Assembly (NCBI RefSeq): GCF_021919125.1 | Contig: NZ_CP083439.1 | Span: 186,001 to 250,000 of the forward strand | Direction: 5' to 3' | DNA from: Clavibacter sp. A6099 | GTDB lineage: Bacteria; Actinomycetota; Actinomycetes; Actinomycetales; Microbacteriaceae | DNA length: 64,000 nt | In this document: in pieces, positions 1-8,196 of the stretch | Layout: each line of letters begins with the position of its first letter | Numbering within the stretch: position 1 is the stretch's first letter | Notes under the pieces: generated by a model | Database searches by the model: none | What the model saw: only the letters and a program-made list of their open reading frames with translations | Told to the model about the DNA's origin: nothing | Program-made: the position numbers and the translations under genes

Positions 1-1
1 C

Positions 2-226
2 CGGGTCGTGCGCGCACTCGCCCTGCGGGTCGGTGGCGCGCTCACCGGAGCCCTCGGCGCGCTCGTCGGAGCGGCGGTCGCGCTGGCCGCCGCGCTCGCC
101 GAGCCGGCCACCGCACCCCGGCCGCGCCGGCTCGAGATCGACCTCCGTCCCGCGCGCCCGGTCGCGCTCCTCGCCGTGCGGATCCAGGGCCGCCGCGGTC
201 CGCCGCTCGGCGCGCTCGCCGCCTGA
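2..226 (+). CDS. C-terminal end of an unidentified protein (5' partial)
   Basis: The frame is open from the window edge to a TGA at 224-226, so this is probably the tail of a gene that begins outside the window. An internal GTG at 8 could also start a 72-residue peptide. It encodes a hydrophobic Gly/Ala-rich stretch (roughly residues 8-32, one possible membrane segment) followed by a Pro/Arg-rich tail. I do not recognise a family. Related actinobacteria often carry a CopC/CopD-type gene in front of ycnI, but nothing visible here proves that. A chance reading frame in very GC-rich DNA cannot be excluded. Confidence 0.35.
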   Translation, partial: RVVRALALRVGGALTGALGALVGAAVALAAALAEPATAPRPRRLEIDLRPARPVALLAVRIQGRRGPPLGALAA

Positions 227-318
227 TCCGCGCCCGCCGCCGCTCCCTCGGAGCCCGGGCGCGGTCCCGCGCCGTCGCGCCGACCCGCCCATCCCGCATG
301 CCGCGCACCCCGCGGCCG

Positions 319-380
319 CGGGTGTCCGTCGTCGTGCCGCCGCGCGCCTCCCGCACGCCCGGATCCCGCACGGACACCCG
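319..380. repeat. 11-bp inverted repeat upstream of ycnI-like gene
   Basis: CGGGTGTCCGT (319-329) is matched by its exact reverse complement ACGGACACCCG (370-380) with a 40-bp spacer, ending 21 bases before the ycnI-like start codon. It could be a paired operator or a large hairpin in the 5' leader. No known regulator can be named from sequence alone. Confidence 0.35.
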
Positions 381-401
381 TGCCTCCACCGAAGGACAGC
401 C

Positions 402-1085
402 ATGCCCTCCCGCACCACCACCGCCACGCGCCGCATCCTCGCGGGCGCCGCCGTCGGCCTCGCGCTCGCCCTGTCGGCGCCGCTCGCCGCGTCCGCGCAC
501 GTCGAGCTCGACGCCTCGTCCACCGCCCCCGCCACGCTCAGCGTCCTGACCTTCGCGGTCGGCCACGGCTGCGAGGGATCCGCCACCACGTCGCTCGCGA
601 TCCGCTTCCCCGCGGACGTGCAGGCCGTGAAGCCGACCCTCGCGCCCGGCTGGTCGGTCGCCGAGCAGGAGGCGGCCGACGGCACGACCGTCACCTACAC
701 GGCAGACACCCCGCTGCCCGACGCCCTGCGCGCCACCGTGCAGGTCGAGGCGCTGCTCCCCGTCGACGGCGCGGCCGGCGACGTCGTGACGTTCCCGACG
801 CTGCAGACCTGCGTCGCCGGATCCACCGACTGGGCCGAGGCGCCCGCCGCGGGCACCGAGCCCGACCACCCGGCACCGGCGATCACGCTCACCGACGCCG
901 AGAGCGGCATGGCCGGCATGGGATCCTCGGCGACGGCCGCGGAGGCCCAGGCCGCCGCTCCCGCCGCCGCGCCGGTCGACCCGGTCGCCCGCCTCCTCGG
1001 CCTCGGCGCCCTCGTGGTGGGCGTCGTCGCCGTGATGCTCCTCACCATCGGCATGCGCCGCCCGCAGCAGGGCGGCCGTCGATGA
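402..1085 (+). CDS. YcnI-like (DUF1775) exported copper-site protein
   Basis: A 227-residue secreted or membrane-anchored protein of the YcnI/DUF1775 family. The start is ATG 402, with GAAGGA 5-6 bases upstream. Residues 1-32 form an Arg-containing signal peptide ending in AASA. Cleavage there would leave His33 (HVELD) as the new N-terminus, and in characterised YcnI an N-terminal His is the copper(II) ligand. A DUF1775 beta-sandwich follows, containing GWSV at about residue 84. Near residues 202-219 is a single C-terminal membrane helix followed by Arg residues. The stop overlaps the next start by four bases (ATGA), so it is translationally coupled to the PepSY gene. Family knowledge suggests a role in copper handling at the cell surface. 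The function of this copy is inferred. Confidence 0.85.
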   Translation: MPSRTTTATRRILAGAAVGLALALSAPLAASAHVELDASSTAPATLSVLTFAVGHGCEGSATTSLAIRFPADVQAVKPTLAPGWSVAEQEAADGTTVTYTADTPLPDALRATVQVEALLPVDGAAGDVVTFPTLQTCVAGSTDWAEAPAAGTEPDHPAPAITLTDAESGMAGMGSSATAAEAQAAAPAAAPVDPVARLLGLGALVVGVVAVMLLTIGMRRPQQGGRR

Positions 1086-2554
1086 CCGCCGTGGACGACC
1101 GCGCGGACGCCGCCGGCCCCGCCGCCACGCCCGAGGTCGGCCCGCCCGTCGCGACCCCCGCGGTCACCCGCCCGCAGCGCGGCTGGTTCATCCCGCTGCT
1201 GCTGCGCCTCCACTTCCTGGCGGGGATCCTCGTCGGCCCGTTCATCCTCACCGCGGCCCTGAGCGGCGCGGCCTACGCGCTCGCGCCGACCGCCGAGCAG
1301 GTCGTCTACGCCCACGAGCTGCACGCGCCCGCGACGGGATCCACCGTGCCGCTCGCCCAGCAGGTCGAGGCCGCGGAGGCCGTGGTCGGCGGATCCGGCA
1401 CGCTCGTCGCCGTCCGCCCCGCCCCCGCGTCGGGCGACACGACGCGCGTCATGTTCACGGGCGAGGGCCTCATCCCGAGCCAGACGCGCGCGATCTTCGT
1501 CGACCCGGCCGACGCGTCCATCCGCGGCGACCTCCCCGTCTACGGCACGAGCGGCGCCCTGCCGCTGCGCACGGCGATCAGCGACTTCCACCGCCGGCTC
1601 GGGCTCGGCGATGCCGGCCGGATCTACAGCGAGCTCGCCGCGAGCTGGCTCGGCATCGTGACGCTCGCGGGCCTCGGCCTGTGGGTCGCGCGCTGGCGCC
1701 GGTCGCCGCGGAAGCGCGACCTCGTGCGGCCGGACGCGCGGGCCACCGGCTACCGGCGGATCCTCTCCTGGCACGCGTCGACGGGCGTGTGGCTGGTCGC
1801 GGGCGCGCTGTTCCTGTCCGCCACGGGCATCACGTGGTCGCAGTTCGGCGGGCAGAACGTGACCGACCTGCGCGCCGCCCTCAGCTGGCAGACGCCGGCC
1901 CTCGCGACAGCGCTCCCGGGCGCGGGTGCCGGCGCGGTCTCCGCGGCGGATCCGCACGCCGGCCACCACGCGTCCGCCGCGCCCTCGACGACGCCCGCCG
2001 TGGATCCCGCGACCTTCGACGAGGTCCTCCGGGTCGCGCAGGGCGTCAACGTGAACACGGGCCTGGTGGAGATCAAGCCGCCCGCGGATGCCGGCCAGGC
2101 GTGGACCGTGAGCGAGATCCAGCGCAGCTTCCCGACCGAGGTCGACCAGGTGTCCGTCGACGGCAGCACGCTCCAGGTCGTGGGCCGCACCGACTTCGCC
2201 GACTACCCGCTGCCCGCGAAGCTCGCGCGCTGGGGGATCGACACGCACCAGGGATCCATGTTCGGGCTGCCGAACCAGCTGCTCCTCGCGGTGACCGCGC
2301 TCGGCATCGCCGCGATGGTCGTCTTCGGCTACCTGATGTGGTGGAAGCGCCGGCCGGGTGTCGCACGCCCCGGCCGAGCGGCTCCTGCGGGCGCGCTCGT
2401 GCGGGCGCCGTGGTGGGGGATCGCGGTGGTCGTCGCGGTCGGCGTCGGCGTGGGGCTGTTCCTGCCGCTCGTCGGGATCCCGCTGGTCGGCTTCGTGCTG
2501 CTCGACGCGCTGATCACCGCGGCGCGCGTGCACCGGGCGGGCGCCCCCGCCTGA
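1082..2554 (+). CDS. PepSY-associated TM domain protein
   Basis: A 490-residue membrane protein of the PepSY-associated TM family, related to iron-uptake or sulfite-type membrane reductases. Predicted helices lie at about residues 35-67, 185-205, 231-252, 400-421 and 446-477. Large outward loops (68-180 and 253-395) carry the PepSY-like parts. Conserved His residues flank the helices (DFHRRLG, SWHASTG, DTHQG), as expected for this family. A His-rich patch (HAGHH, about residue 293) in the long loop may bind metal. The start is ATG 1082, overlapping the ycnI-like stop, so the two form one operon and probably act together in copper or iron homeostasis. The exact electron-transfer role, if any, cannot be deduced. 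Confidence 0.85.
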   Translation: MTAVDDRADAAGPAATPEVGPPVATPAVTRPQRGWFIPLLLRLHFLAGILVGPFILTAALSGAAYALAPTAEQVVYAHELHAPATGSTVPLAQQVEAAEAVVGGSGTLVAVRPAPASGDTTRVMFTGEGLIPSQTRAIFVDPADASIRGDLPVYGTSGALPLRTAISDFHRRLGLGDAGRIYSELAASWLGIVTLAGLGLWVARWRRSPRKRDLVRPDARATGYRRILSWHASTGVWLVAGALFLSATGITWSQFGGQNVTDLRAALSWQTPALATALPGAGAGAVSAADPHAGHHASAAPSTTPAVDPATFDEVLRVAQGVNVNTGLVEIKPPADAGQAWTVSEIQRSFPTEVDQVSVDGSTLQVVGRTDFADYPLPAKLARWGIDTHQGSMFGLPNQLLLAVTALGIAAMVVFGYLMWWKRRPGVARPGRAAPAGALVRAPWWGIAVVVAVGVGVGLFLPLVGIPLVGFVLLDALITAARVHRAGAPA

Positions 2555-2603
2555 TCCGGCCCGTCCACCCGTGCCGGCCCGTGGAGGCCCGGTCGCCCGC
2601 GAC

Positions 2604-3617
2604 TCAGCGGGCGGCCGGCGCCGGCCCGGTCGACGCGGCCACGTGCAGGAGGCACGGCAGCAGCGCGTGCGGCAGCTCCGTGGACGTGCCGTCGAGCCGC
2701 GCGAGCAGCATCTCGACGGCGAGGCGGCCGAGCTCCGGGCCGGGCGCGTCCATGGTGCTGAGGGCGGGCTCGACGAGCGCGCCCACCTCGGTGGACGACG
2801 CGAGCGACAGGATCGAGATGTCGTCAGGCACGCGCCGCCCCGCCGCGTCGAGCCCCGAGATCAGGCCGCGCGCCGCCTGGTCGTTGAGGAGCATGACCGC
2901 CGTGATCCCCGGATCCGCCGCCAGCAGCTCGCCCGCCGCCGCGCGTCCGCCCACCGGCGTCGGCGCGCACCGGACCACGTGGCCGCCGAGCCCGCGCGCC
3001 GCCGTCTCGCGGAGGAACGCCGACTCGGTGCGCGTGGTCGGCCCGTACCCGCGGAGCGGCCCGCCCTCGAGGTCCTCCACCATGAGCCCGAACCGGCGGT
3101 GGCCGAGGCCCTGCAGGTGGTCGAGGCCGTCGGCGACCGTGCGCTCGAAGTCCATGTCGACGAACGGCAGGTCGTGCGTGTCCGCCGTGCGGCCGATGGA
3201 GACGAACGGCACGTCGAGCGCGGCCAGCTCGCTGATGCGCGAGTCGTCCATGCGCACCTCCATCACGATGACGCCGTCGACGAGACGGCCGCTCACCAGG
3301 TCGGACACGTCGTCGGGCGACGTGCCCGTGGGCCAGAGCACGAGGTGGTACCCGAGCTCGGATGCGCGCGTGGCGGCGCTCATGAAGATCTCGAGGGCGA
3401 TGCGGCTGAGGCGCTGCACGTCTGCGGGGAACAGCAGCGCGACGATCCGGGTGCGCTTGCTCGCGAGCGCGCGGGCCACGACGTTGTTGCGGTATCCGAG
3501 CTCCCGCATCGCCTCGGTGACGGCGCGGCGCGTGGGCTCGGAGACGGCCTTGGTGCCGTTGACGACGAAGGAGACCGTGGCGATCGAGACCCCCGCGCGC
3601 GCGGCGACCTCTCGCAT
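2604..3617 (-). CDS. LacI-family transcriptional regulator
   Basis: A repressor of about 337 residues. The N-terminal helix-turn-helix and hinge are plain (MREVAARAGVS, IATVSFVVNG, then NNVVARALASKRT). They are followed by a periplasmic-binding-protein-like effector domain that opens with RIVALLFPADV. The annotated start is ATG 3617. A strong GAGGAG lies 14 bases upstream of that ATG, but only 5 bases upstream of an ATC codon at 3624-3626, and starting there would give the family-typical MPTMREVAARAG. A non-standard ATC start is therefore possible. The gene follows the Pr6Pr gene by about 55-60 bp on the same strand. Its target and ligand are unknown. No sugar operon is adjacent, so it may act on distant genes. 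Confidence 0.9.
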   Translation of the reverse strand: MREVAARAGVSIATVSFVVNGTKAVSEPTRRAVTEAMRELGYRNNVVARALASKRTRIVALLFPADVQRLSRIALEIFMSAATRASELGYHLVLWPTGTSPDDVSDLVSGRLVDGVIVMEVRMDDSRISELAALDVPFVSIGRTADTHDLPFVDMDFERTVADGLDHLQGLGHRRFGLMVEDLEGGPLRGYGPTTRTESAFLRETAARGLGGHVVRCAPTPVGGRAAAGELLAADPGITAVMLLNDQAARGLISGLDAAGRRVPDDISILSLASSTEVGALVEPALSTMDAPGPELGRLAVEMLLARLDGTSTELPHALLPCLLHVAASTGPAPAAR

Positions 3618-3679
3618 GGTCGGGATGGCGGCTCCTCGCGGTCGGGCGGCGCCGGGCGGGGCAGCGGCCGGGCGCGTGC

Positions 3680-4456
3680 TCAGCGTATAGCGGAGGCCGC
3701 GGCGCGGTGCGGGTCGGTGGGGGAGCGCCGGCGCGAGACGAGGATGAGCGCGCCCGTGATCGCGCAGACGGCGAGCGTGAGGCCGACCACGTACGCGGCG
3801 ACCGTGCCGTACCCGCCGGGCGACGAGTCCGGGTTGAGGAACCCGTACGGGTAATAGGTGGCGGTGCGGAAGACCTCGTCGCCGGTGAACGGGCCGCGGA
3901 CGAGCGTGACGAGGATCCACGCGAGGGGGAACGCGATGACGCGGCCGATGGCGCCCGCGCGGAGCGGCCGGCGGTCGGGCGCGAGGATCCAGTCGAGCAG
4001 CACGATCAGCGGCACGGCGACGTGCACGATCTGGTCGGCCCAGTCGAGCTTCAGGGGCTCCGGCTGGGGCTGGCCGCGCAGCAGCAGGTTCCAGACGATG
4101 CCCGTGATGACGAGGTACACCGTGGACGCGAGGCGCAGCGTGACCCAGCCGACCCCCGGATCCGCCAGGCGGCCCCGCGCGAGCCGCACGCCGCCGACGG
4201 CCAGCACGACCGCGCCGAGCAGGTTCGCGTCGACGGTGAAGAACAGGGCGAAGTCGAGCGACTTGCCGGCGATGCCCGGGATGCCGAGGTCCTGCCAGTA
4301 GGCGTAGTTCACGTGGTACTGGGCGATGACGCCGATGACGGCGGCGATCGCGGTGGCGATGCGGACGACGGAGAAGAGGATGCGCACGGATGAGGTTCCC
4401 ACGATCTCGCCCTCGCCGACGCCGGACGCCCCCGGCCGGGCGGTCGGGTCGCTCAC
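3680..4456 (-). CDS. Pr6Pr-family membrane protein
   Basis: A 258-residue integral membrane protein with about six helices, matching the Pr6Pr family of actinobacterial six-helix proteins. Recognisable pieces are an early helix (SVVRIATAIAAVIGVIAQY), the charged turn LKLDWADQIVHV, and the late motif TYYPYGFLNPD. The start is GTG 4456, which shares GTGA with the stop of the upstream glycosyltransferase gene, giving translational coupling. The family function is not established. Being made with a glycosyltransferase hints at an envelope-related role, but this is only context. Confidence 0.8.
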   Translation of the reverse strand: MSDPTARPGASGVGEGEIVGTSSVRILFSVVRIATAIAAVIGVIAQYHVNYAYWQDLGIPGIAGKSLDFALFFTVDANLLGAVVLAVGGVRLARGRLADPGVGWVTLRLASTVYLVITGIVWNLLLRGQPQPEPLKLDWADQIVHVAVPLIVLLDWILAPDRRPLRAGAIGRVIAFPLAWILVTLVRGPFTGDEVFRTATYYPYGFLNPDSSPGGYGTVAAYVVGLTLAVCAITGALILVSRRRSPTDPHRAAASAIR

Positions 4457-5652
4457 GCCGGGGTCGATCCGCGTCGGGCGCCGGCCACGCGACGGCAGGC
4501 CTCCTCGACGCCGCGGGCGTGCGCGGCGGGGGCGACCTCGGCCGCGAGCTGGCGGGCCTCGCGGGCGGGCCCGTCGAGCAGGCGCCGGTCCGCGGCCAGC
4601 CGGAGGATCGACGCGGCCAGCCCCTCCGCGTCCGTGTCGTCGGCGAGCAGCACCGCCCCGCCGAACTCCGCGGCGAGGACGGGATCGCTGACGAGCGCCG
4701 GGCGTCCCTCCGCGAAGGCCTCCATGGCGATCATCGGCTGGTTGTCGAAGCCGAGCGACGTGATCACGGCCGCGTGCGCCCCGCGGAGGAGCGCGGTCAC
4801 CGTGGCGGTCGACACGCGGCCGTGCGCCGTGACGCCGGGCGGGACGGCGCCGCGCGGCCGGCCTCCGGCGAGGTCGAGGTGCACGGCGTCCGGCCCGGAC
4901 AGCTCGGCGACCAGCGCCATCGCCTCGAGCATCACGTCGAGGCGCTTCTCGGGCGCGAACCGCGCCGCCCAGACGAGCCGCAGCGCGCCGCTCGCGGGGA
5001 GCTCGGCGGACGCCCCGCGCGCGGTGCAGCTCGTGTTCGAGAGCACCTCGACGGCGGGCAGGCCCGCACGGCGCAGCGCGACGGCCTGGTGGGCGGAGGG
5101 CGAGAGCACGAGGTCGGCCTCGCAGCAGACGGCCAGCGTCATGCCGCGGAGGGCGCTGTCGAGGCGGCGCGGGGCCAGCTGCACCCGCGGATCCGGCAGC
5201 CCGGTCATCGCGCGGTGGACGGCCGTGACGGCGGGTGCGAGGAACCCGCCCCAGGCCGGGCCGCGCATGAAGAAGGTGTGGACGGTGTGCATCGTCGGGA
5301 TCCCCCGCTCGCGCCCGAGCCGCAGGGCGGTCGCCGCGAGCCCGTGCTCGGAGTGCGTGAGGACGAGGTCGGTGCCCGACCGGTCCATCAGCGCGCCGAG
5401 GTCCCGGCGGGTGGCGGCGTCGGCGCGGATCACCGGCAGGCCGAGGAGGCACACGGGCAGGGTGGGCGCGACGTCGTGCAGGGTGACGCCCGTTCCGTGC
5501 AGCTCGCGGACGGACGTCGCGTCGGGTGCCGCGACGGTGACCGCGTGGCCCGCGCGCGCGAGCGCGAGCGCCTGCTGGACGACGGCCGTCTGGGCCCCAC
5601 CGAGGTAGGAGAAGGCGTAGTCCATCACGAGGAGGGGTCGGAGGGTGTTCAT
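4453..5652 (-). CDS. Glycosyltransferase, GT4-like (GT-B fold)
   Basis: A 399-residue glycosyltransferase. The N-terminal half begins MDYAFSYLGGAQTAV, a typical GT4 glycine-rich acceptor loop. The C-terminal Rossmann half has VWAARFAPEKRLDVMLEA (about 230-247), and GFDNQPMIAMEAFAEGRP (about 305-322) carries the E-x7-E-type donor-binding region. There is no membrane segment, so it probably works at the cytoplasmic face on a lipid or polysaccharide acceptor. The start is ATG 5652, and a TAGCGT -10 box ends 8 bases before it. The frame stays open upstream through a Leu-Ala-Arg-Val repeat (5758 onward), but that extension is unlikely to be translated. The acceptor and sugar are unknown. Confidence 0.85.
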   Translation of the reverse strand: MNTLRPLLVMDYAFSYLGGAQTAVVQQALALARAGHAVTVAAPDATSVRELHGTGVTLHDVAPTLPVCLLGLPVIRADAATRRDLGALMDRSGTDLVLTHSEHGLAATALRLGRERGIPTMHTVHTFFMRGPAWGGFLAPAVTAVHRAMTGLPDPRVQLAPRRLDSALRGMTLAVCCEADLVLSPSAHQAVALRRAGLPAVEVLSNTSCTARGASAELPASGALRLVWAARFAPEKRLDVMLEAMALVAELSGPDAVHLDLAGGRPRGAVPPGVTAHGRVSTATVTALLRGAHAAVITSLGFDNQPMIAMEAFAEGRPALVSDPVLAAEFGGAVLLADDTDAEGLAASILRLAADRRLLDGPAREARQLAAEVAPAAHARGVEEACRRVAGARRGSTPA

Positions 5653-5757
5653 CGCGGCTGACGCTAACCGTCCGCGAGGAGAAGCGGCGGACGCCTGGGG
5701 AGACGCGGCCGATTCGGGATGATCCGCGCGCGCGGGCGACGGATCTGGTACTGCGGC

Positions 5758-5853
5758 GCGCGCCAGCACGCGCGCCAGCACGCGCGCCAGCACGCGCGCC
5801 AGCACGCGCGCCAGCACGCGCGCAAGCAAGCGCGCCAGCACGCGCGCCAGCGG
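5758..5853. repeat. 12-bp tandem repeat, about 8 copies
   Basis: Eight head-to-tail units of GCGCGCCAGCAC. Units 1-5 (5758-5817) are identical. Unit 6 (5818-5829) reads GCGCGCAAGCAA, unit 7 is perfect and unit 8 is partial (ends CGG). The repeat lies between the glycosyltransferase start and the DUF4287 stop, outside both coding regions as called here. The unit is a multiple of three, so all frames stay open across it. There are no spacers, so it is not a CRISPR array. It may be a slippage-prone minisatellite. Confidence 0.9.
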
Positions 5854-5878
5854 GATCCCGCGCCGACCGGGGCGCGCG

Positions 5879-6130
5879 TCAGGCGGAGCGCGCCGCCTTC
5901 ACGAACGCGACGACGGCGTTGGCGTGCCCGTGCCCGAGGCCGTGCTCGGCCTTCAGCCAGGCGACCACCGGCATGTGCGGCTCGACGTCGAGGCGCGCGT
6001 CGGCGAGGTCGATCCAGTGCTGGACCGGCTGCCCGTACGTCGTCTCGATGCTCGGGAAGTAGGAGGCGGGCCCCTTCGCCCTCTGCCCGTCGGGCGGCGG
6101 GGGCGGGGCGACGATGCCGTGCGGGCTCAT
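5879..6130 (-). CDS. DUF4287-family small protein
   Basis: An 83-residue cytosolic protein of the DUF4287 type. It has the family's core layout: YFPSIETTYGQPVQHW (about 24-39), a short acidic helix, then VVAWLKAEHGLGHGHANAVV (about 55-74). The function is unknown. The start is ATG 6130. There is no Shine-Dalgarno sequence, but a TACCGT -10 box sits exactly 6 bases upstream, suggesting a leaderless transcript. It is alone on its strand here, transcribed toward the 12-bp tandem repeat. Confidence 0.8.
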   Translation of the reverse strand: MSPHGIVAPPPPPDGQRAKGPASYFPSIETTYGQPVQHWIDLADARLDVEPHMPVVAWLKAEHGLGHGHANAVVAFVKAARSA

Positions 6131-6136
6131 GCTGCG

Positions 6137-6142
6137 ACGGTA
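6137..6142 (-). promoter_or_regulatory. Leaderless -10 box (TACCGT) for DUF4287 gene
   Basis: TACCGT on the minus strand, separated by six bases from ATG 6130 and with no ribosome-binding site between. This spacing recurs before many genes in the window. Confidence 0.45.
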
Positions 6143-6198
6143 CCTGCGGCGCCCGGTCGCGGCCAGGGCGGGTGTCCGCCCCGGCGCGCGACCCGACC

Positions 6199-6228
6199 CT
6201 GTCGGCCTTCACTAGGAAGTGCTACTAT
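6199..6228 (+). promoter_or_regulatory. Candidate promoter of MFS transporter gene
   Basis: A short AT-richer island with TACTAT at 6223-6228 as a -10 box and a weak -35-like CTGTCG 18 bases upstream (6199-6204). Transcription would begin near 6235, leaving a leader of about 40 bases before ATG 6277. The imperfect dyad around AGGAAGTGCTACT could bind a regulator, but no regulator gene is adjacent. Confidence 0.35.
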
Positions 6229-6276
6229 CCAGCTGTTCGTCCACCGCCTCATCCACCCCTCATCGATGGGAAACCG

Positions 6277-7746
6277 ATGTCTCGCGACCTTGCAGAGCGA
6301 CCGCCCCGCGGAGTGGTCCTCGCCGTCACCGCCGCCTCACTGCCGATGTTCATGGCAGCCCTCGACAGCCTCGTCATGACCTTCGCGCTGCCGATCATCA
6401 AGCAGGACCTCGACGCGACCGTCGAGCAGCTGCAGTGGTTCGTGAACTCGTACAGCGTGGTGTTCACCGCGTTCATGCTCCCCGTCGCCGCGCTCGGCGA
6501 CCGGATCGGCCGCCGCCGGGTGTTCCTCGCCGGCGTCGCGCTGTTCACGCTCGCGTCCATGGGCGCGGCGCTCTCCACGAGCTCCGACATGCTCATCGCC
6601 ATGCGCGCGCTGCAGGGCCTCGGGGCCGCGGGCATCGTCCCGCTCTCCCTCGCGCTCGTCTCCGCGTCCACCACGCCGAAGGCCAGGCCGATCGCGATCG
6701 GCGTGTGGGGCGGCGTCAACGGCCTCGGCATCGCGGCGGGGCCGATCATCGGCGGCGCCGTGGTGGAGGGCTTCACCTGGCCCGGCATCTTCTGGCTGAA
6801 CGTGCCGATCGGCGTCGTGACCATCGCGCTCGTGGCGCTCGCGCTGCGGGAGTCGAAGGGAACCGGCCTCGGGTTCGACGGCGCCGGATCCGTCCTCGGC
6901 ATCGTGTTCACCCTCCCGCTCATCTGGGCGGTCGTCGAGGGGGAGGAGCGCGGCTGGTCGGCGCCGGAGATCATCGGCGCGTTCGCCGTCTCGGCCGCGG
7001 GTCTCGCCGCCTTCATCTGGCACGAGCACCGGAGCCCGCGGGCGTTCCTGCCGCTGCGCTTCTTCCGGGAGCGGGCGTTCGCGCTCGCCAACGTGGGCGG
7101 CCTGCTCTTCAGCGCCGGCGTCTTCGGCGCGATCTTCCTGCTCAGCCAGTTCCTGCAGGTGTCGATGGGCTACGGCGCGCTCGAGGCCGGCCTCCGCGCG
7201 GCGCCGTGGACGCTCGCGCCCATGGTCGTCGCGCCGCTCAGCGGGTTCATCGTGCAGCGGTTCGGCGTGAAGCCCGTGCTCATCACGGGGCTGGCTCTGC
7301 AGGCGGGCGCGATCCTCGTCATCGCCTCCGTGGTGGAGGCGCAGACCGAGTACGGCACCGTCGTGATCCCGATGGTCGTCGCCGGCATCGGCATGGGGCT
7401 CACCCTCGCGCCGCTCGCCAACGCGGTGCTCATGGGGCGCCGGGACTCCGAGCACGGCATCGCGTCGAGCGTGAACAGCACGCTCCGCCAGCTCGGCATG
7501 GCCGTCGGCATCGCCCTGGCCACCGCGATCTTCGTCGGCAACGGCGACTACCTGCCCGGCCAGCCCTTCGTGGACGGGATGCGCCCCGCGCTCATCACGT
7601 GCGGGATCATCACGGGCGTGGGCGCCATCGCGATGTTCGCCCTGCCGCGCACCGCCAGGTCCGCGGCCGCACCGACCCCGAGCAGCACCGGAGGCGACGC
7701 CGTCGCCGATCCGGCCCGGCCCGCCCGCGCGGGCGCCACCGTGTGA
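6277..7746 (+). CDS. MFS drug/metabolite exporter, DHA2-like (14 TM)
   Basis: A 489-residue major-facilitator transporter. Its length and the helix pattern from residue 16 to about 465 fit the 14-helix DHA2 group of proton-driven exporters. Family marks are LPMFMAALDSLVMTFALP in helix 1, QWFVNSYSV, and the motif-A loop GDRIGRRRVFLAG. ATG 6277 was chosen because the family-typical first helix starts 12 residues later. The upstream open frame crosses the tandem repeat and is unlikely to be coding. A small alpha/beta-barrel gene follows after 13 bp and is probably co-transcribed. The substrate is not predictable. A role in exporting the nearby pathway's product is possible but unsupported. Confidence 0.9.
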   Translation: MSRDLAERPPRGVVLAVTAASLPMFMAALDSLVMTFALPIIKQDLDATVEQLQWFVNSYSVVFTAFMLPVAALGDRIGRRRVFLAGVALFTLASMGAALSTSSDMLIAMRALQGLGAAGIVPLSLALVSASTTPKARPIAIGVWGGVNGLGIAAGPIIGGAVVEGFTWPGIFWLNVPIGVVTIALVALALRESKGTGLGFDGAGSVLGIVFTLPLIWAVVEGEERGWSAPEIIGAFAVSAAGLAAFIWHEHRSPRAFLPLRFFRERAFALANVGGLLFSAGVFGAIFLLSQFLQVSMGYGALEAGLRAAPWTLAPMVVAPLSGFIVQRFGVKPVLITGLALQAGAILVIASVVEAQTEYGTVVIPMVVAGIGMGLTLAPLANAVLMGRRDSEHGIASSVNSTLRQLGMAVGIALATAIFVGNGDYLPGQPFVDGMRPALITCGIITGVGAIAMFALPRTARSAAAPTPSSTGGDAVADPARPARAGATV

Positions 7747-7759
7747 AGGAGGAACGACC

Positions 7760-8179
7760 ATGCCGATGATCCCCTGGACCTCCGGGCCCGCATCCCGCAC
7801 CGCGTCCGCGTCCGGGTCCGCCTCCGCCGAGGTCGTGATCATGGCCTCGCGGTTCGAGCTGACGACCGTGCGCGCGGTGCCGGCGTTCTTCGTCCACTCC
7901 ATCAGGGCGTGGCTCCAGGCGCGTCGCGCGGCGGGCAACGTCGGTGTCGCGCTCCAGGCCCTGCCGCTCAAGCGCGAGTTCTGGACGCTGTCCGCGTGGG
8001 AGTCGAAGGAGGCGATCTACGCCTACGCGCGCCAGGAGCAGCACGCCACGGCGCAGCGGAGCCAGACGGCGAGCATGAAGTCGAGCGTGTTCGTCTTCTG
8101 GGAGGCGCCGAAGGCGTCGCTCCCCGCCGAGTGGCCGGAGGCGCGCACGCGCGTGCACGCGAGGCTCGCGGAGCGGTAG
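7760..8179 (+). CDS. Small dimeric alpha/beta-barrel protein (ABM/DUF3291-like)
   Basis: A 139-residue cytosolic protein preceded by a strong AAGGAGGAA site and lying 13 bp after the MFS gene. After a flexible Ser/Ala-rich start, it shows FELTTVRAVPAFFVHSIRA, then FWTLSAWESKEAIYAYARQ and an HATAQRSQ helix. That layout resembles antibiotic-biosynthesis-monooxygenase-like or DUF3291 ferredoxin-fold proteins, in which WES(x)EAxxAYA is typical. Whether it has enzymatic activity is unknown. The first 28 residues may be dispensable, since VIMASRF offers an internal ATG at 7841 where the domain begins. Confidence 0.65.
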   Translation: MPMIPWTSGPASRTASASGSASAEVVIMASRFELTTVRAVPAFFVHSIRAWLQARRAAGNVGVALQALPLKREFWTLSAWESKEAIYAYARQEQHATAQRSQTASMKSSVFVFWEAPKASLPAEWPEARTRVHARLAER

Positions 8180-8196
8180 CGCGCGACGGGCGCGGA

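Noticed and set aside
5653-5841. N-terminal extension of the glycosyltransferase through the Leu-Ala-Arg-Val repeat
   Set aside because: A TAGCGT box 8 bases before ATG 5652 and the normal GT4 N-terminus at that ATG favour the short form; the extension has no domain content.
5758-5853. CRISPR array
   Set aside because: The 12-bp units are directly adjacent, with no unique spacers and no cas genes.
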